Source of the DNA: Balanoglossus misakiensis
Lineage: Eukaryota > Hemichordata
Assembly (NCBI GenBank): GCA_040954595.2
Contig: CM082577.2
Span: 6,882,001 to 6,946,000 of the forward strand
DNA length: 64,000 nt
Reading direction: 5' to 3'
Both the position numbers and the translations under genes were made by a program. Positions 49,600 through 62,686 of this stretch are shown here, one piece after another. Every line of letters begins with the position of its first letter. The first letter of the stretch is position 1. The notes beneath the pieces are model-generated. The model had not been told where the DNA came from and searched no databases. It worked only from the letters and a program-made list of their open reading frames with translations.

Positions 49600-52500
49600 A
49601 AATCATCCGAAAATGACAATTTTTCGACTCTGCGAAAGTTCAAAATTTCTTCATTTTTTGAAAAAAATCATGGGTTATAGCTCATGAAAATCATCCAAAA
49701 ATGACGATTTTTCGACTTTGCGAATTTTCAAAATTTCTTCATTTTTTGAAAAAAATCATGGGTTATAGCTCATGAAAATCATCCCAATATGACAATTTTT
49801 CGACTTTACGAATTTTCAAAATTTCTTCATTTTTTGAAAAAAATCATGGGTTTATAGCTCATGAAAATCATCCAAAAATGACAATTTTTCGACTTTGCGA
49901 AAGTTCAAAATTTCTTCATTTTTTGAAAAAAATCATGGGTTATAGCTCATGAAAATTATCCAAAAATGACAATTTTTCGACTTCGCGAATTTTCAAATTT
50001 TTTTCGAATTTTGAAAATAATCATGGGTTATAGCTCATGAAAATCATCCAAAAATGACAATTTTTCGACTTTGCGAAATCTCAAAATTTCGTCGATTTTT
50101 GAAAAAAATCATGGGTTATAGCTCATGAAAATCATCCAAAAATGACAATTTTTCGACTTTGCGAATTTTCAAAATTTCTTCATTTTTTGAAAAAAATCAT
50201 GGGTTATAGCTCATGAAAATCATCCAAAAATGACAATTTTTCGACTTTGCGAAATCTCAAAATTTCGTCGATTTTTGAAAAAAATCATGGGTTATAGCTC
50301 ATGAAAATCATCCAAAAATGACAATTTTTCGACTTTGCGAATTTTCAAAATTTCTTCATTTTTTGAAAAAAATCATAGGTTATAGCTCATGAAAATCATC
50401 CAAAAATGACAATTTTTCGACTTTGCGAAATCTCAAAATTTCGTCGATTTTTGAAAAAAATCATGGGTTATAGCTCATGAAAATCATCCAAAAATGGCAA
50501 TTTTACGACTATGCGAAAGTTCAAAATTTCTTCATTTTTTGAAAAAAATCATGGGTTATAGCTCATGAAAATCATCCAAAAATGACAATTTTTCGACTTT
50601 GCGAAATCTCAAAATTTCGTCGATTTTTGAAAAAAATCATGGGTTATAGCTCATGAAAATCATCCAAAAATGACAATTTTTCGACTTTGCGAATTTTCAA
50701 AATTTCTTCATTTTTTGAAAAAAATCATGGGTTATAGCTCATGAAAATCATCCAAAAATGACAATTTTTCGACTTTGCGAAAGTTCAAAATTTCTTCATT
50801 TTTTGAAAAAAATCATGGGTTATAGCTCATGAAAATCATCCAAAAATGACAATTTTTCGACTTTGCGAAATCTCAAAATTTCGTCGATTTTTGAAAAAAA
50901 TCATGGGTTATAGCTCATGAAAATCATCCAAAAATGGCAATTTTACGACTATGCGAAAGTTCAAAATTTCTTCATTTTTTGAAAAAAATCATGGGTTATA
51001 GCTCATGAAAATCATCCAAAAATGACAATTTTTCGACTTTGCGAAAGTTCAAAATTTCTTCATTTTTTGAAAAAATTCATGGGTTATAGCTCATGAAAAT
51101 CATCCAAAAATGACAATTTTTCGACTTTGCGAAATCTCAAAATTTCGTCGATTTTTGAAAAAAATCATGGGTTATAGCTCATGAAAATCATCCAAAAATG
51201 GCAATTTTACGACTTTGCGAAAGTTCAAAATTTCTTCATTTTTTGAAAAAAATCATGGGTTATAGCTCATGAAAATCATCCAAAAATGACAATTTTTCGA
51301 CTTTGCGAAAGTTCAAAATTTCTTCGATTTTTGAAAATAATCATGGGTTATAGCTCATGAAAATCATCCAAAAATGACAATTTTTCGACTTTGCAAAAGT
51401 TCAAAATTTTTTCATTTTTTGAAAAAAATCATGGGTTATAGCTCATGAAAATCATTCAAAAATGACAATTTTTCGACTTTGCGAGATATCAAAATTTCTT
51501 CATTTTTTTGAAAAAACCATGGGTTATAGCCCATGAAAATCATCCGAAAATGACAATTTTTCGACTTTGCGAGATATCAAAATTTCTTCATTTTTTTTAA
51601 AAAACCATGGGTTATAGCCCATGAAAATCATCCGAAAATGACAATTTTTCGACTTCGCGAGATATCAAAATTTCTTCATTTTTTTGAAAAAACCATGGGT
51701 TATAGCCCATGAAAATCATCCGAAAATGACAATTTTTCGACTTCGCGAGATATCAAAATTTCTTCATTTTTTTGAAAAAACCATGGGTTATAGCCCATGG
51801 AAATCATCCGAAAATGACAATTTTTCGACTTCGCGAGATATCAAAATTTCTTCATTTTTTTGAAAAAACCATGGGTTATAGCCCATGGAAATCATCCGAA
51901 AATGACAATTTTTCGACTTCGCGAGATATCAAAATTTCTTCATTTTTTTGAAAAAACCATGGGTTATAGCCCATGGAAATCATCCGAAAATGACAATTTT
52001 TCGACTTTGCGAGATATCAAAATTTCTTCATTTTTTTGAAAAAACCATGGGTTATAGCCCATGAAAATCATCCGAAAATGACAATTTTTCGACTTTGCGA
52101 GATATCAAAATTTCTTCATTTTTTTGAAAAAACCATGGGTTATAGCCCATGAAAATCATCCGAAAATGACAATTTTTCGACTTTGCGAGATATCAAAATT
52201 TCTTCATTTTTTTGAAAAAACCATGGGTTATAGCCCATGAAAATCATCCGAAAATGACAATTTTTCGACTTTGCGAGATATCCAAATTTCTTCATTTTTT
52301 TGAAAAAACCATGGGTTATAGCCCATGAAAATCATCCGAAAATGACAATTTTTTTACTTTGCGAGATATCAAAATTTCTTCATTTTTTTTGAAAAAACCA
52401 TGGGTTATAGCCCATGAAAATCATCCGAAAATGACAATTTTTCGACTCTGCGAAAGTTCAAAATTTCTTCATTTTTTGAAAAAAATCATGGGTTATAGCT

Positions 52501-54950
52501 CATGAAAATCATCCAAAAATGACGATTTTTCGACTTTGCGAATTTTCAAAATTTCTTCATTTTTTGAAAAAAATCATGGGTTATAGCTCATGAAAATCAT
52601 CCCAATATGACAATTTTTCGACTTTACGAATTTTCAAAATTTCTTCATTTTTTGAAAAAAATCATGGGTTTATAGCTCATGAAAATCATCCAAAAATGAC
52701 AATTTTTCGACTTTGCGAAAGTTCAAAATTTCTTCATTTTTTGAAAAAAATCATGGGTTATAGCTCATGAAAATTATCCAAAAATGACAATTTTTCGACT
52801 TCGCGAATTTTCAAATTTTTTTCGAATTTTGAAAATAATCATGGGTTATAGCTCATGAAAATCATCCAAAAATGACAATTTTTCGACTTTGCGAAATCTC
52901 AAAATTTCGTCGATTTTTGAAAAAAATCATGGGTTATAGCTCATGAAAATCATCCAAAAATGACAATTTTTCGACTTTGCGAATTTTCAAAATTTCTTCA
53001 TTTTTTGAAAAAAATCATGGGTTATAGCTCATGAAAATCATCCAAAAATGACAATTTTTCGACTTTGCGAAATCTCAAAATTTCGTCGATTTTTGAAAAA
53101 AATCATGGGTTATAGCTCATGAAAATCATCCAAAAATGGCAATTTTACGACTATGCGAAAGTTCAAAATTTCTTCATTTTTTGAAAAAAATCATGGGTTA
53201 TAGCTCATGAAAATCATCCAAAAATGACAATTTTTCGACTTTGCGAAATCTCAAAATTTCGTCGATTTTTGAAAAAAATCATGGGTTATAGCTCATGAAA
53301 ATCATCCAAAAATGACAATTTTTCGACTTTGCGAATTTTCAAAATTTCTTCATTTTTTGAAAAAAATCATGGGTTATAGCTCATGAAAATCATCCAAAAA
53401 TGACAATTTTTCGACTTTGCGAAATCTCAAAATTTCGTCGATTTTTGAAAAAAATCATGGGTTATAGCTCATGAAAATCATCCAAAAATGGCAATTTTAC
53501 GACTATGCGAAAGTTCAAAATTTCTTCATTTTTTGAAAAAAATCATGGGTTATAGCTCATGAAAATCATCCAAAAATGACAATTTTTCGACTTTGCGAAA
53601 GTTCAAAATTTCTTCATTTTTTGAAAAAATTCATGGGTTATAGCTCATGAAAATCATCCAAAAATGACAATTTTTCGACTTTGCGAAATCTCAAAATTTC
53701 GTCGATTTTTGAAAAAAATCATGGGTTATAGCTCATGAAAATCATCCAAAAATGGCAATTTTACGACTTTGCGAAAGTTCAAAATTTCTTCATTTTTTGA
53801 AAAAAATCATGGGTTATAGCTCATGAAAATCATCCAAAAATGACAATTTTTCGACTTTGCGAAAGTTCAAAATTTCTTCGATTTTTGAAAATAATCATGG
53901 GTTATAGCTCATGAAAATCATCCAAAAATGACAATTTTTCGACTTTGCAAAAGTTCAAAATTTTTTCATTTTTTGAAAAAAATCATGGGTTATAGCTCAT
54001 GAAAATCATTCAAAAATGACAATTTTTCGACTTTGCGAGATATCAAAATTTCTTCATTTTTTTGAAAAAACCATGGGTTATAGCCCATGAAAATCATCCG
54101 AAAATGACAATTTTTCGACTTTGCGAGATATCAAAATTTCTTCATTTTTTTTAAAAAACCATGGGTTATAGCCCATGAAAATCATCCGAAAATGACAATT
54201 TTTCGACTTCGCGAGATATCAAAATTTCTTCATTTTTTTGAAAAAACCATGGGTTATAGCCCATGAAAATCATCCGAAAATGACAATTTTTCGACTTCGC
54301 GAGATATCAAAATTTCTTCATTTTTTTGAAAAAACCATGGGTTATAGCCCATGGAAATCATCCGAAAATGACAATTTTTCGACTTCGCGAGATATCAAAA
54401 TTTCTTCATTTTTTTGAAAAAACCATGGGTTATAGCCCATGGAAATCATCCGAAAATGACAATTTTTCGACTTCGCGAGATATCAAAATTTCTTCATTTT
54501 TTTGAAAAAACCATGGGTTATAGCCCATGGAAATCATCCGAAAATGACAATTTTTCGACTTTGCGAGATATCAAAATTTCTTCATTTTTTTGAAAAAACC
54601 ATGGGTTATAGCCCATGAAAATCATCCGAAAATGACAATTTTTCGACTTTGCGAGATATCAAAATTTCTTCATTTTTTTGAAAAAACCATGGGTTATAGC
54701 CCATGAAAATCATCCGAAAATGACAATTTTTCGACTTTGCGAGATATCAAAATTTCTTCATTTTTTTGAAAAAACCATGGGTTATAGCCCATGAAAATCA
54801 TCCGAAAATGACAATTTTTCGACTTTGCGAGATATCCAAATTTCTTCATTTTTTTGAAAAAACCATGGGTTATAGCCCATGAAAATCATCCGAAAATGAC
54901 AATTTTTTTACTTTGCGAGATATCAAAATTTCTTCATTTTTTTGAAAAAA
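49600..54950 (+). repeat. Higher-order duplication inside the array (about 2.8 kb, two copies)
   Basis: Rare markers recur in the same order at an offset of 2818 bases (CGACTCTGCG at 49625 and 52443; ATCCCAATATG at 49781 and 52599). The offset falls to 2642 and then 2554 bases after losses of two and one monomers in the second copy (TTTTTTTTAAAAAACC at 51587/54141; GATATCCAAA at 52281/54835). This is a tandem segmental duplication of about 32 monomers followed by small deletions. Confidence 0.85.
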
Positions 54951-55499
54951 AACATGGGTTATAGCCCATGAAAATCATCCGAAAATGACAATTTTTCGAC
55001 TTTGCGAAAGTTCAAAATTTCTTTGATTTTTGAAAATAATCATGGGTTATAGCTCATGAAAATCATCCAAAAATGACAATTTTTCGACTTTGCGAAAGTT
55101 CAAAATTTCTTCGATTTTTGAAAAAAATCATGGGTTATAGCTCATGAAAATCATTCAAAAATGACAATTTTTCGACTTTGCGAGATATCAAAATTTCTTC
55201 ATTTTTTTTAAAAAACCATGGGTTATAGCCCATGAAAATCATCCGAAAATGACAATTTTTCGACTTTGCGAGATATCAAAATTTCTTCATTTTTTTGAAA
55301 AAACCATGGGTTATAGCCCATGAAAATCATCCGAAAATGACAATTTTTCGACTTTGCGAGATATCAAAATTTCTTCATTTTTTTGAAAAAACCATGGGTT
55401 ATAGCCCATGAAAATCATCCGAAAATGACAATTTTTCGACTTTGCGAGATATCAAAATTTCTTCATTTTTTTGAAAAAACCATGGGTTATAGCCCATGA

Positions 55500-58000
55500 A
55501 AATCATCCGAAAATGACAATTTTTCGACTTTACGAATTTTCAAAATTTCTTCATTTTTTGAAAAAAATCATGGGTTATAGCTCATGAAAATCATCCAAAA
55601 ATGACAATTTTTCGACTTTGCGAATTTTCAAAATTTCTTCGATTTTTGAAAATAATCATGGATTATAGCTCATGAAAATTATCCAAAAATGACAATTTTT
55701 CGACTTCGCGAATTTTCAAAATTTTTTCGATTTTTGAAAATAATCATGGGTTATAGCTCATGAAAATCATCCAAAAATGACAATTTTTCGACTTTGCGAA
55801 ATCTCAAAATTTCGTCGATTTTTGAAAAAAATCATGGGTTATAGCTCATGAAAATCATCCAAAAATGACAATTTTTCGACTTTGCGATTTTTCAAAATGT
55901 CTTCATTTTTTGAAAAAAATCATGGGTTATAACTCATGAAAATCATCCTAAATGACAATTTTTCGACTTTGCGAAATCTCAAAATTTCGTCGATTTTTGA
56001 AAAAAATCATGGGTTATAGCTCATGAAAATCATCCAAAAATGACAATTTTTCGACTTTGCGAAAGTTCAAAATTTCTTCGATTTTTGAAAATAATCATGG
56101 ATTATAGCTCATGAAAATTATCCAAAAATGACAATTTTTCGACTTCGCGAATTTTCAAAATTTTTTCGATTTTTGAAAATAATCATGGGTTATAGCTCAT
56201 GAAAATCATCCAAAAATGACAATTTTTCGACTTTGCGAAATCTCAAAATTTCGTCGATTTTTGAAAAAAATCATGGGTTATAGCTCATGAAAATCATCCA
56301 AAAATGACAATTTTTCGACTTTGCGAATTTTCAAAATTTCTTCATTTTTTGAAAAAAATCATGGGTTATAACTCATGAAAATCATCCTAAATGACAATTT
56401 TTCGACTTTGCGAAATCTCAAAATTTCGTCGATTTTTGAAAAAAATCATGGGTTATAGCTCATGAAAATCATCCAAAAATGACAATTTTTCGACTTTGCG
56501 AAAGTTCAAAATTTCTTCGATTTTTGAAAAAAATCATGGGTTATAGCTCATGAAAATCATTCAAAAATGACAATTTTTCGACTTTGCGAGATATCAAAAT
56601 TTCTTCATTTTTTTGAAAAAACCATGGGTTATAGCCCATGAAAATCATCCGAAAATGACAATTTTTCGACTTTGCGAGATATCAAAATTTCTTCATTTTT
56701 TTGAAAAAACCATGGGTTATAGCCCATGAAAATCATCCGAAAATGACAATTTTTCGACTTTGCGAGATATCAAAATTTCTTCATTTTTTTGAAAAAACCA
56801 TGGGTTATAGCCCATGAAAATCATCCGAAAATGACAATTTTTCGACTTTGCGAGATATCAAAATTTCTTCATTTTTTTGAAAAAACCATGGGTTATAGCC
56901 CATGAAAATCATCCGAATATGACAATTTTTCGACTTTACGAATTTTCAAAATTTCTTCATTTTTTGAAAAAAATCATGGGTTATAGCTCATGAAAATCAT
57001 CCAAAAATGACAATTTTTCGACTTTGCGAATTTTCAAAATTTCTTCGATTTTTGAAAATAATCATGGATTATAGCTCATGAAAATTATCCAAAAATGACA
57101 ATTTTTCGACTTCGCGAATTTTCAAAATTTTTTCGATTTTTGAAAATAATCATGGGTTATAGCTCATGAAAATCATCCAAAAATGACAATTTTTCGACTT
57201 TGCGAAATCTCAAAATTTCGTCGATTTTTGAAAAAAATCATGGGTTATAGCTCATGAAAATCATCCAAAAATGACAATTTTTCGACTTTGCGAATTTTCA
57301 AAATTTCTTCATTTTTTGAAAAAAATCATGGGTTATAACTCATGAAAATCATCCTAAATGACAATTTTTCGACTTTGCGAAATCTCAAAATTTCGTCGAT
57401 TTTTGAAAAAAATCATGGGTTATAGCTCATGAAAATCATCCAAAAATGACAATTTTTCGACTTTGCGAATTTTCAAAATTTCTTCATTTTTTGAAAAAAA
57501 TCATGGGTTATAGCTCATGAAAATCATCCAAAAATGACAATTTTTCGACTTTGCGAAAGTTCAAAATTTCTTCATTTTTTGAAAAAAATCATGGGTTATA
57601 GCTCATGAAAATCATCCAAAAATGACAATTTTTCGACTTTGCGAAATCTCAAAATTTCGTCGATTTTTGAAAAAAATCATGGGTTATAGCTCATGAAAAT
57701 CATCCAAAAATGGCAATTTTACGACTTTGCGAAAGTTCAAAATTTCTTCATTTTTTGAAAAAAATCATGGGTTATAGCTCATGAAAATCATCCAAAAATG
57801 ACAATTTTTCGACTTTGCGAAAGTTCAAAATTTCTTCATTTTTTGAAAAAAATCATGGGTTATAGCTCATGAAAATCATCCAAAAATGACAATTTTTCGA
57901 CTTTGCGAAATCTCAAACTTTCGTCGATTTTTGAAAAAAATCATGGGTTATAGCTCATGAAAATCATCCAAAAATGGCAATTTTACGACTTTGCGAAAGT
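55500..58000 (+). repeat. Higher-order duplication (about 1.4 kb) with a nested 439-bp duplication
   Basis: Markers recur 1406 bases apart: CTTTACGAATTTTC (55531/56937), CATGGATTATAG (55658/57064) and AACTCATG with CATCCTAAATG (55931/57337). The last two also occur at 56097 and 56370, 439 bases after their first copy, so a five-monomer block was duplicated inside the larger one. Confidence 0.8.
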
Positions 58001-58117
58001 TCAAAATTTCTTCATTTTTTGAAAAAAATCATGGGTTATAGCTCATGAAAATCATCCAAAAATGACAATTTTTCGACTTTGCGAAGTTTCAAATTTCTTC
58101 ATTTAAAAATAAAAATC

Positions 58118-58238
58118 ATGTATGTATGTATGTATGTATGTATGTATGTATGTATGTATGTATGTATGTATGTATGTATGTATGTATGTATGTATGTATG
58201 TATGTATGTATGTATGTATGTATGTATGTATGTATGTA
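58118..58238. repeat. (ATGT)n microsatellite at the right edge of the array
   Basis: About 30 perfect ATGT copies. It begins exactly where the next monomer would have CATGGGTTAT: the final AAAAATCATG is intact and then runs into TATGTATG. The MYVCMYVC and YIHTYIHT frames on both strands are repeat artefacts. Confidence 0.97.
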
Positions 58239-61200
58239 CTCTCAATGGTCTTGACAATCAAGCAAACATATTCCCCTGTGTGTAAAGTGATCAACCTGTT
58301 ACTAAATGGAAACATAATCCCAGCATTTAATACAACACGAACCTTGAAAATGAAACTTCACGATTTTACCCAAGGGACCTTTAAAATGTTGATTCTGTTT
58401 AACATTAAACATCCTCGGTGATGAGAGTCGACTGAATCCTTAAAATTTTCAGGTACTCGCGTTTCAATTTTTAAATTGTCATCGTTCAAGGAGTTGGAAA
58501 TTCGAACTGTTGATGGATAATTATACTCTCCTGGGTGATCAAAATGCCCCATCACACTCTTGCGTAACACAAGAACAGAAAAGTTGGATAGACTTTAATA
58601 TGTTTCAGAGTGTGCCCTGAAGGCGTGATCTTTTTCAAAAGGGAAGATTTTAGAGAGCATGTAATATTAACAAAAATTCAGCAGGGTTAATAAAATATTT
58701 TAAAAAGTTGCACCCACTGAGAGGTTTTCAAAGGTCGCCAGTGCACCGGTTGATTTACGTCCAAACTGGAGTTTACACTCTGACCAGGCGCCATCAATCC
58801 ATCGGTTTTACAACAGTGCTTCCTCTGATATTTTTAACGTTTTGATGCATTTATGGTGCATGTATTTGCATGCAAATCGTGCAAACGGCAATAAATCACT
58901 TTCTTCAGACATGGAAGCTGCTATGTGACCCTCCTGCAAATTAACAGAATGGTTGAAAAATATTTGGTTGACATTTACTCTTTTCGTCCTGGGCTGATGT
59001 CGGTACCTTCTCTGAGGAAAAGATTTTTGTCAGTAATATTAAATGTGTAAATTTGCATGTTATCACAGAAAACACCTGTTCTCGAGCTCCCCCTCTCCCC
59101 TCGGTTCATTTCTTATCCAAATACAGTAAAAATCCATAAGTGAAGGCACATTCACATGTAACTACACCCTGTCTTTATCTACCCTACAGCAGATCAATTC
59201 AGTTTCCGACGAACACATAAGCACATTACCAATAACATATGCCTGCTTTGAAAGAACATATGGACTTCAGGGATTTGAGAGGCCAGGGACGCTCCAAAAA
59301 TGTTTACTAGATTATCGAAAGTTCATTAAACTACCATTCCGGATGCGTTTTGACATTTAACAAAAATCAGCCAGCGATCGATCACCTCCACCCGGCACAG
59401 TACTGACTTAGGCTAAATGCCAATGTTAATTTTACATCTGTAAATTTTGAGGGTACTACCAGTGTAAACATGAAAGTGACATTTTCAGAGCCCACGCGCA
59501 ACCTTGGCAGTAACCTTTTCATGTGGGCGGGAAATTGGATACCAGATCGTGGTGTCACTTTTACCGAAGAACCCATGAAAAAAACCCATTCCGCTGTCAG
59601 GTATAGAGTCATTGAATAAACTTCTGGCCTACTTTTATGTGGTAATGGCCCTTCGGAGCGACTGTATCAAATTGTCAGACAGGTTGGTCATTTAAAACAA
59701 AGATCAGACCAAAGTTTGCAAAGTCAGAAAGTTTTCATTTTCGATAGTTTTCAGGAGCTATAACCCATGTAAAATGTCCAAAAATGACAAAACCACCAAA
59801 GTTCGCAAAGTCGGAAATTATTCAATGTCCTTCGGGGAGTGGGGCTGCTGGAAGCATTGTTGAAATAGTCATGAAAAAACGGGCGCAGCCTTTAGGCAGA
59901 ATAAATTTTAATAGAGTGTTTTATAACTTAGACCAGTGGCCACCCCCCCCCCCCCCCTTCAAATTTGACAGCCAGACTACTACATACCTTTAGAACAGGT
60001 TCTATTTTTGAAAGTATTCTTAGCTTGATGGACACTGGCTGGAATAAACAAGGATAAAATAAACAAAGATGTAGTCTTTCATTGATGATGGCTGAAAATA
60101 ATATGCGAGATGTTGAAATATGCTAGACAGGTTATTGTCTGTCTTTTAGTAATTTTTGACAATGCACCCCAGATATTGTACAGACATATCCTGTATGTAT
60201 AGTTTAAAAATAGCGCCAGCGGCACTGTTGCTGGCCCTCATTGATCTCATCTGGTGCACACTGTTTAGAAGTCTAGTAAACTAGCCAGCTTCAAATAGAA
60301 TAGATTTATTTTCGGATACTGGTCGAAATTTGATCTTTTTATGTGCGTTTACAGGTAATATTTGAATATTGCAATTTTTAACTGCCGAGACTGAAGTTTG
60401 CTTTTAGTATTCATAGAGATATTCTGGATTCCCATTGCCTTTGAAAATGTTATTTGTATCCCTGGCAATAGATTGGGCCGATCAAATTCAAGTGGTTATG
60501 CCTTATTGTGCATTCACTGGTAGTGGCCATATATGACTTGCAAGTCTTATTTTTTTTAAATGAATTAAAAATATACGTCACCAGTGTTCGAAATTATAGC
60601 CTGTGGTCAGTGGCTTCGTTAGGCAATTTTGGATGAAGTTGATTTTGATTTCAAAAATACAAAATTCAGCTAAACGTATGGGCCAGATCTGGAGATATAT
60701 TCTGTCTGACATTCTGTTGAGACTGGATAATGTAAACATAATCAAATATATATTGCTATTTTTCCACACAAGCATATGCATGTTCTGTGTAAATCTCATT
60801 CGGAACAGGTCCATATGTTGGGATCAACACTACAATATGTCTGTCTACTACCATCAACCACAGCAAAAGCAAAAATCTTTCTCTCTCATTTTAGGGATTT
60901 TTTTTTCTATTTGATAATCCTCCACTCAATTTTCAAAGTTCTGTCAGTGACAACACTCTCTCTTCTTTCAAATAAAGGAAGTATGTGCTTTGAAAATCAA
61001 ACTCTTACTTTTTTTCCCTTCATATTTTGTTTAAGGTTATTCTCTCTTAAATCAGAGAATAAAAATTGTGGGTCACCATGCAATATTTTGTGATTGCCTA
61101 TATTCTATTGCAGTAGGTGGACATTCCTCATATGAAATTTCACTTGCCAATAAATAAAATACAATTTCACACACCTCTTCTGCCCCCCCCCCCCAAAAAA

Positions 61201-62290
61201 AAAAAAAATCATTTTTTTTCCTCACAAGCCTTATGGTAGGCCATTAGGATAACTATCTGACGACAGGACTTGGGGTAGATCGCCACATGCTCATAAAAAC
61301 AAATACCATTTTTGACCCGTTTTCTCGGTTGATTTAACTGTGCAATCAGATAAATATTTTCTTATGTGAACCTAACACACACATGCAAACAGCTCGATTT
61401 TACACAGTTGTCACATTTTAGTCGCTTCTCTGCTATACTTTGGAATTATCAATCCCAGCTTTTTATTATTTTTTTCCAACAATGCTTTAAGGTAGTCCGT
61501 TTCAACACTCTCCCAAAAGACAGGCAACAATACCACTGCAGACAGTCAAGATACTTTTTTATTAGGGGTTTTATTTCAAACTTCAATACTTGTCACAGAG
61601 ATGTGGCAAATTTTACAATATAAGTTCTACCCTGACCTGAAAATACAAGTACCTTTTCCCTCTTGCTTTCATCATTTACAGTCACTTCACAGAAGTTTCA
61701 CAAATCAAAAACTTGACGTTTCTGCCAGTAACGGGAGAATTCACGCATGAAGCAGAAACCTGTACTTCAAGGGGCTACTACTTCTCAGCAGAAAAAAACT
61801 GACTACCAACACAAGTCTTCACTTTCAAAAAAAGACTGAAATCCATCACATGGTATATTCTGAAAAATTACAATTATTAATACTCACAAACTTATGAGGG
61901 ACTGATGAATAAAGTTTTTTTTGTTTAAAATGCCACCTTTTATTAATTTTAAGTAAAAGCGTACAGGTATTTATTCTGTTGAATCTATTGAAAGGCATGA
62001 ACATAAATTATTGGTTCAAAACTGAGGTACAGTATTTTGAGCGATATTGAATGACACAGACTTGTGATCAGTGTCAACGAGGACAAAAAAAATAAGTCCA
62101 TAATAGCCCGTACAACATATGTCTTGCATTGACCTTTCTGTGCGTATAAATACCAATATTACAATCAATTATTCCTGGGGAACATGCAAACAAGTACACT
62201 AAGTGGCACTTTTCAAAGCTTCTGCTAGTTCAAGTTTTCATATGGGGATTTTATACACGTAGTAAGTCAACTGTTATGTAAACTTTGGCG
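58239..62290. other. Intergenic region between the satellite and the RS-protein gene
   Basis: AT-rich sequence without an exon that I can support. It contains one diverged satellite monomer (59711-59818), homopolymers at 59943-59957 (C15) and 61183-61208 (C12 then A14), and several TTTATT hexamers towards its right end that could serve the reverse-strand gene. Confidence 0.65.
59711..59818 (-). repeat. Solitary diverged copy of the 88-bp monomer, inverted
   Basis: GCAAAGTC, TCATTTTCGAT, TTTTCAGGAGCTATAACCCATG, CCAAAAATGAC and GTTCGCAAAGTC follow the reverse complement of the satellite monomer in order. The first block recurs 87 bases later, so there is one monomer plus the start of a second. 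It lies about 1.6 kb outside the array and is clearly more diverged than units within it. Confidence 0.75.
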
Positions 62291-62296
62291 TTTATT
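62291..62296 (-). terminator. Candidate polyadenylation signal of the RS-protein gene
   Basis: TTTATT on the + strand (AATAAA on the - strand), about 390 bases past the stop codon at 62687. Other copies lie further on, so the choice is uncertain. Confidence 0.4.
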
Positions 62297-62686
62297 TTTT
62301 TAAAATATTATGTGGGTCTGAAAATCTGACTTGCATGGTAAAAATGTGACTGCAAGGTGGAACAACTACCTAAGTAATGATTATAATTTCACGGGTAAAA
62401 ATGACCATGAAGCAAGCTATACTTGTGAAACCTATAGAAAGTAACAATACCAAGCTCGAACCAAACGTTTACGTCTACAAATAGTTTCATGAAAAAATAC
62501 AAGCTGAAGTTCAGCCTAATTCTAAGCTTCAAATGCAGTAGCATAGCGTACATTGGCCGTGAAATTTTCAAACACAGAAATCTGCAAAACCTGGGCTATA
62601 CGGCAAGTGACTACCCTAAATCGTTTATTATACATAAAAATCTTTCAAGATCCACAAGATTAGAATTGGCCGATCTTAAAAATTGC

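Larger units (their letters stand above)
48651..58117 (+). repeat. 88-bp AT-rich satellite array, about 107 copies
   Basis: CATGGGTTATAG recurs every 88 bases from 48701 to 58030 (a few units are 86-89). The monomer runs through CATGAAAATCATCC, AATGACAATTTTTCGAC, TTTGCGA, a variable hexamer, CAAAATTTC and an A/T-rich tail. At least four subtypes are set by the variable hexamer: GATATC, AAGTTC, ATTTTC and AATCTC. They are linked to other differences: GATATC units carry AGCCCATG and CATCCG, while the others carry AGCTCATG and CATCCA; AATCTC units have TTTCGTCGATTTTTG in the tail. Every unit has stops in all frames, so it is not coding. It lies between PALB2 and the RS-protein gene. Confidence 0.97.

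Noticed and set aside
48651-58117. CRISPR-like or centromere-type array
   Set aside because: There are no unique spacers between repeats, the host is a eukaryote, and a 9-kb array next to ordinary genes does not by itself indicate a centromere.
48651-58117. Hammerhead ribozyme in the satellite monomer
   Set aside because: CATGA and GTCGAAA strings suggested it, but the required CTGATGA core with a correctly placed GAAA is absent on both strands of the monomers I read.
58079-58421. Long frames with MYVC or YIHT repeats
   Set aside because: They are translations of the (ATGT)n microsatellite on the two strands.
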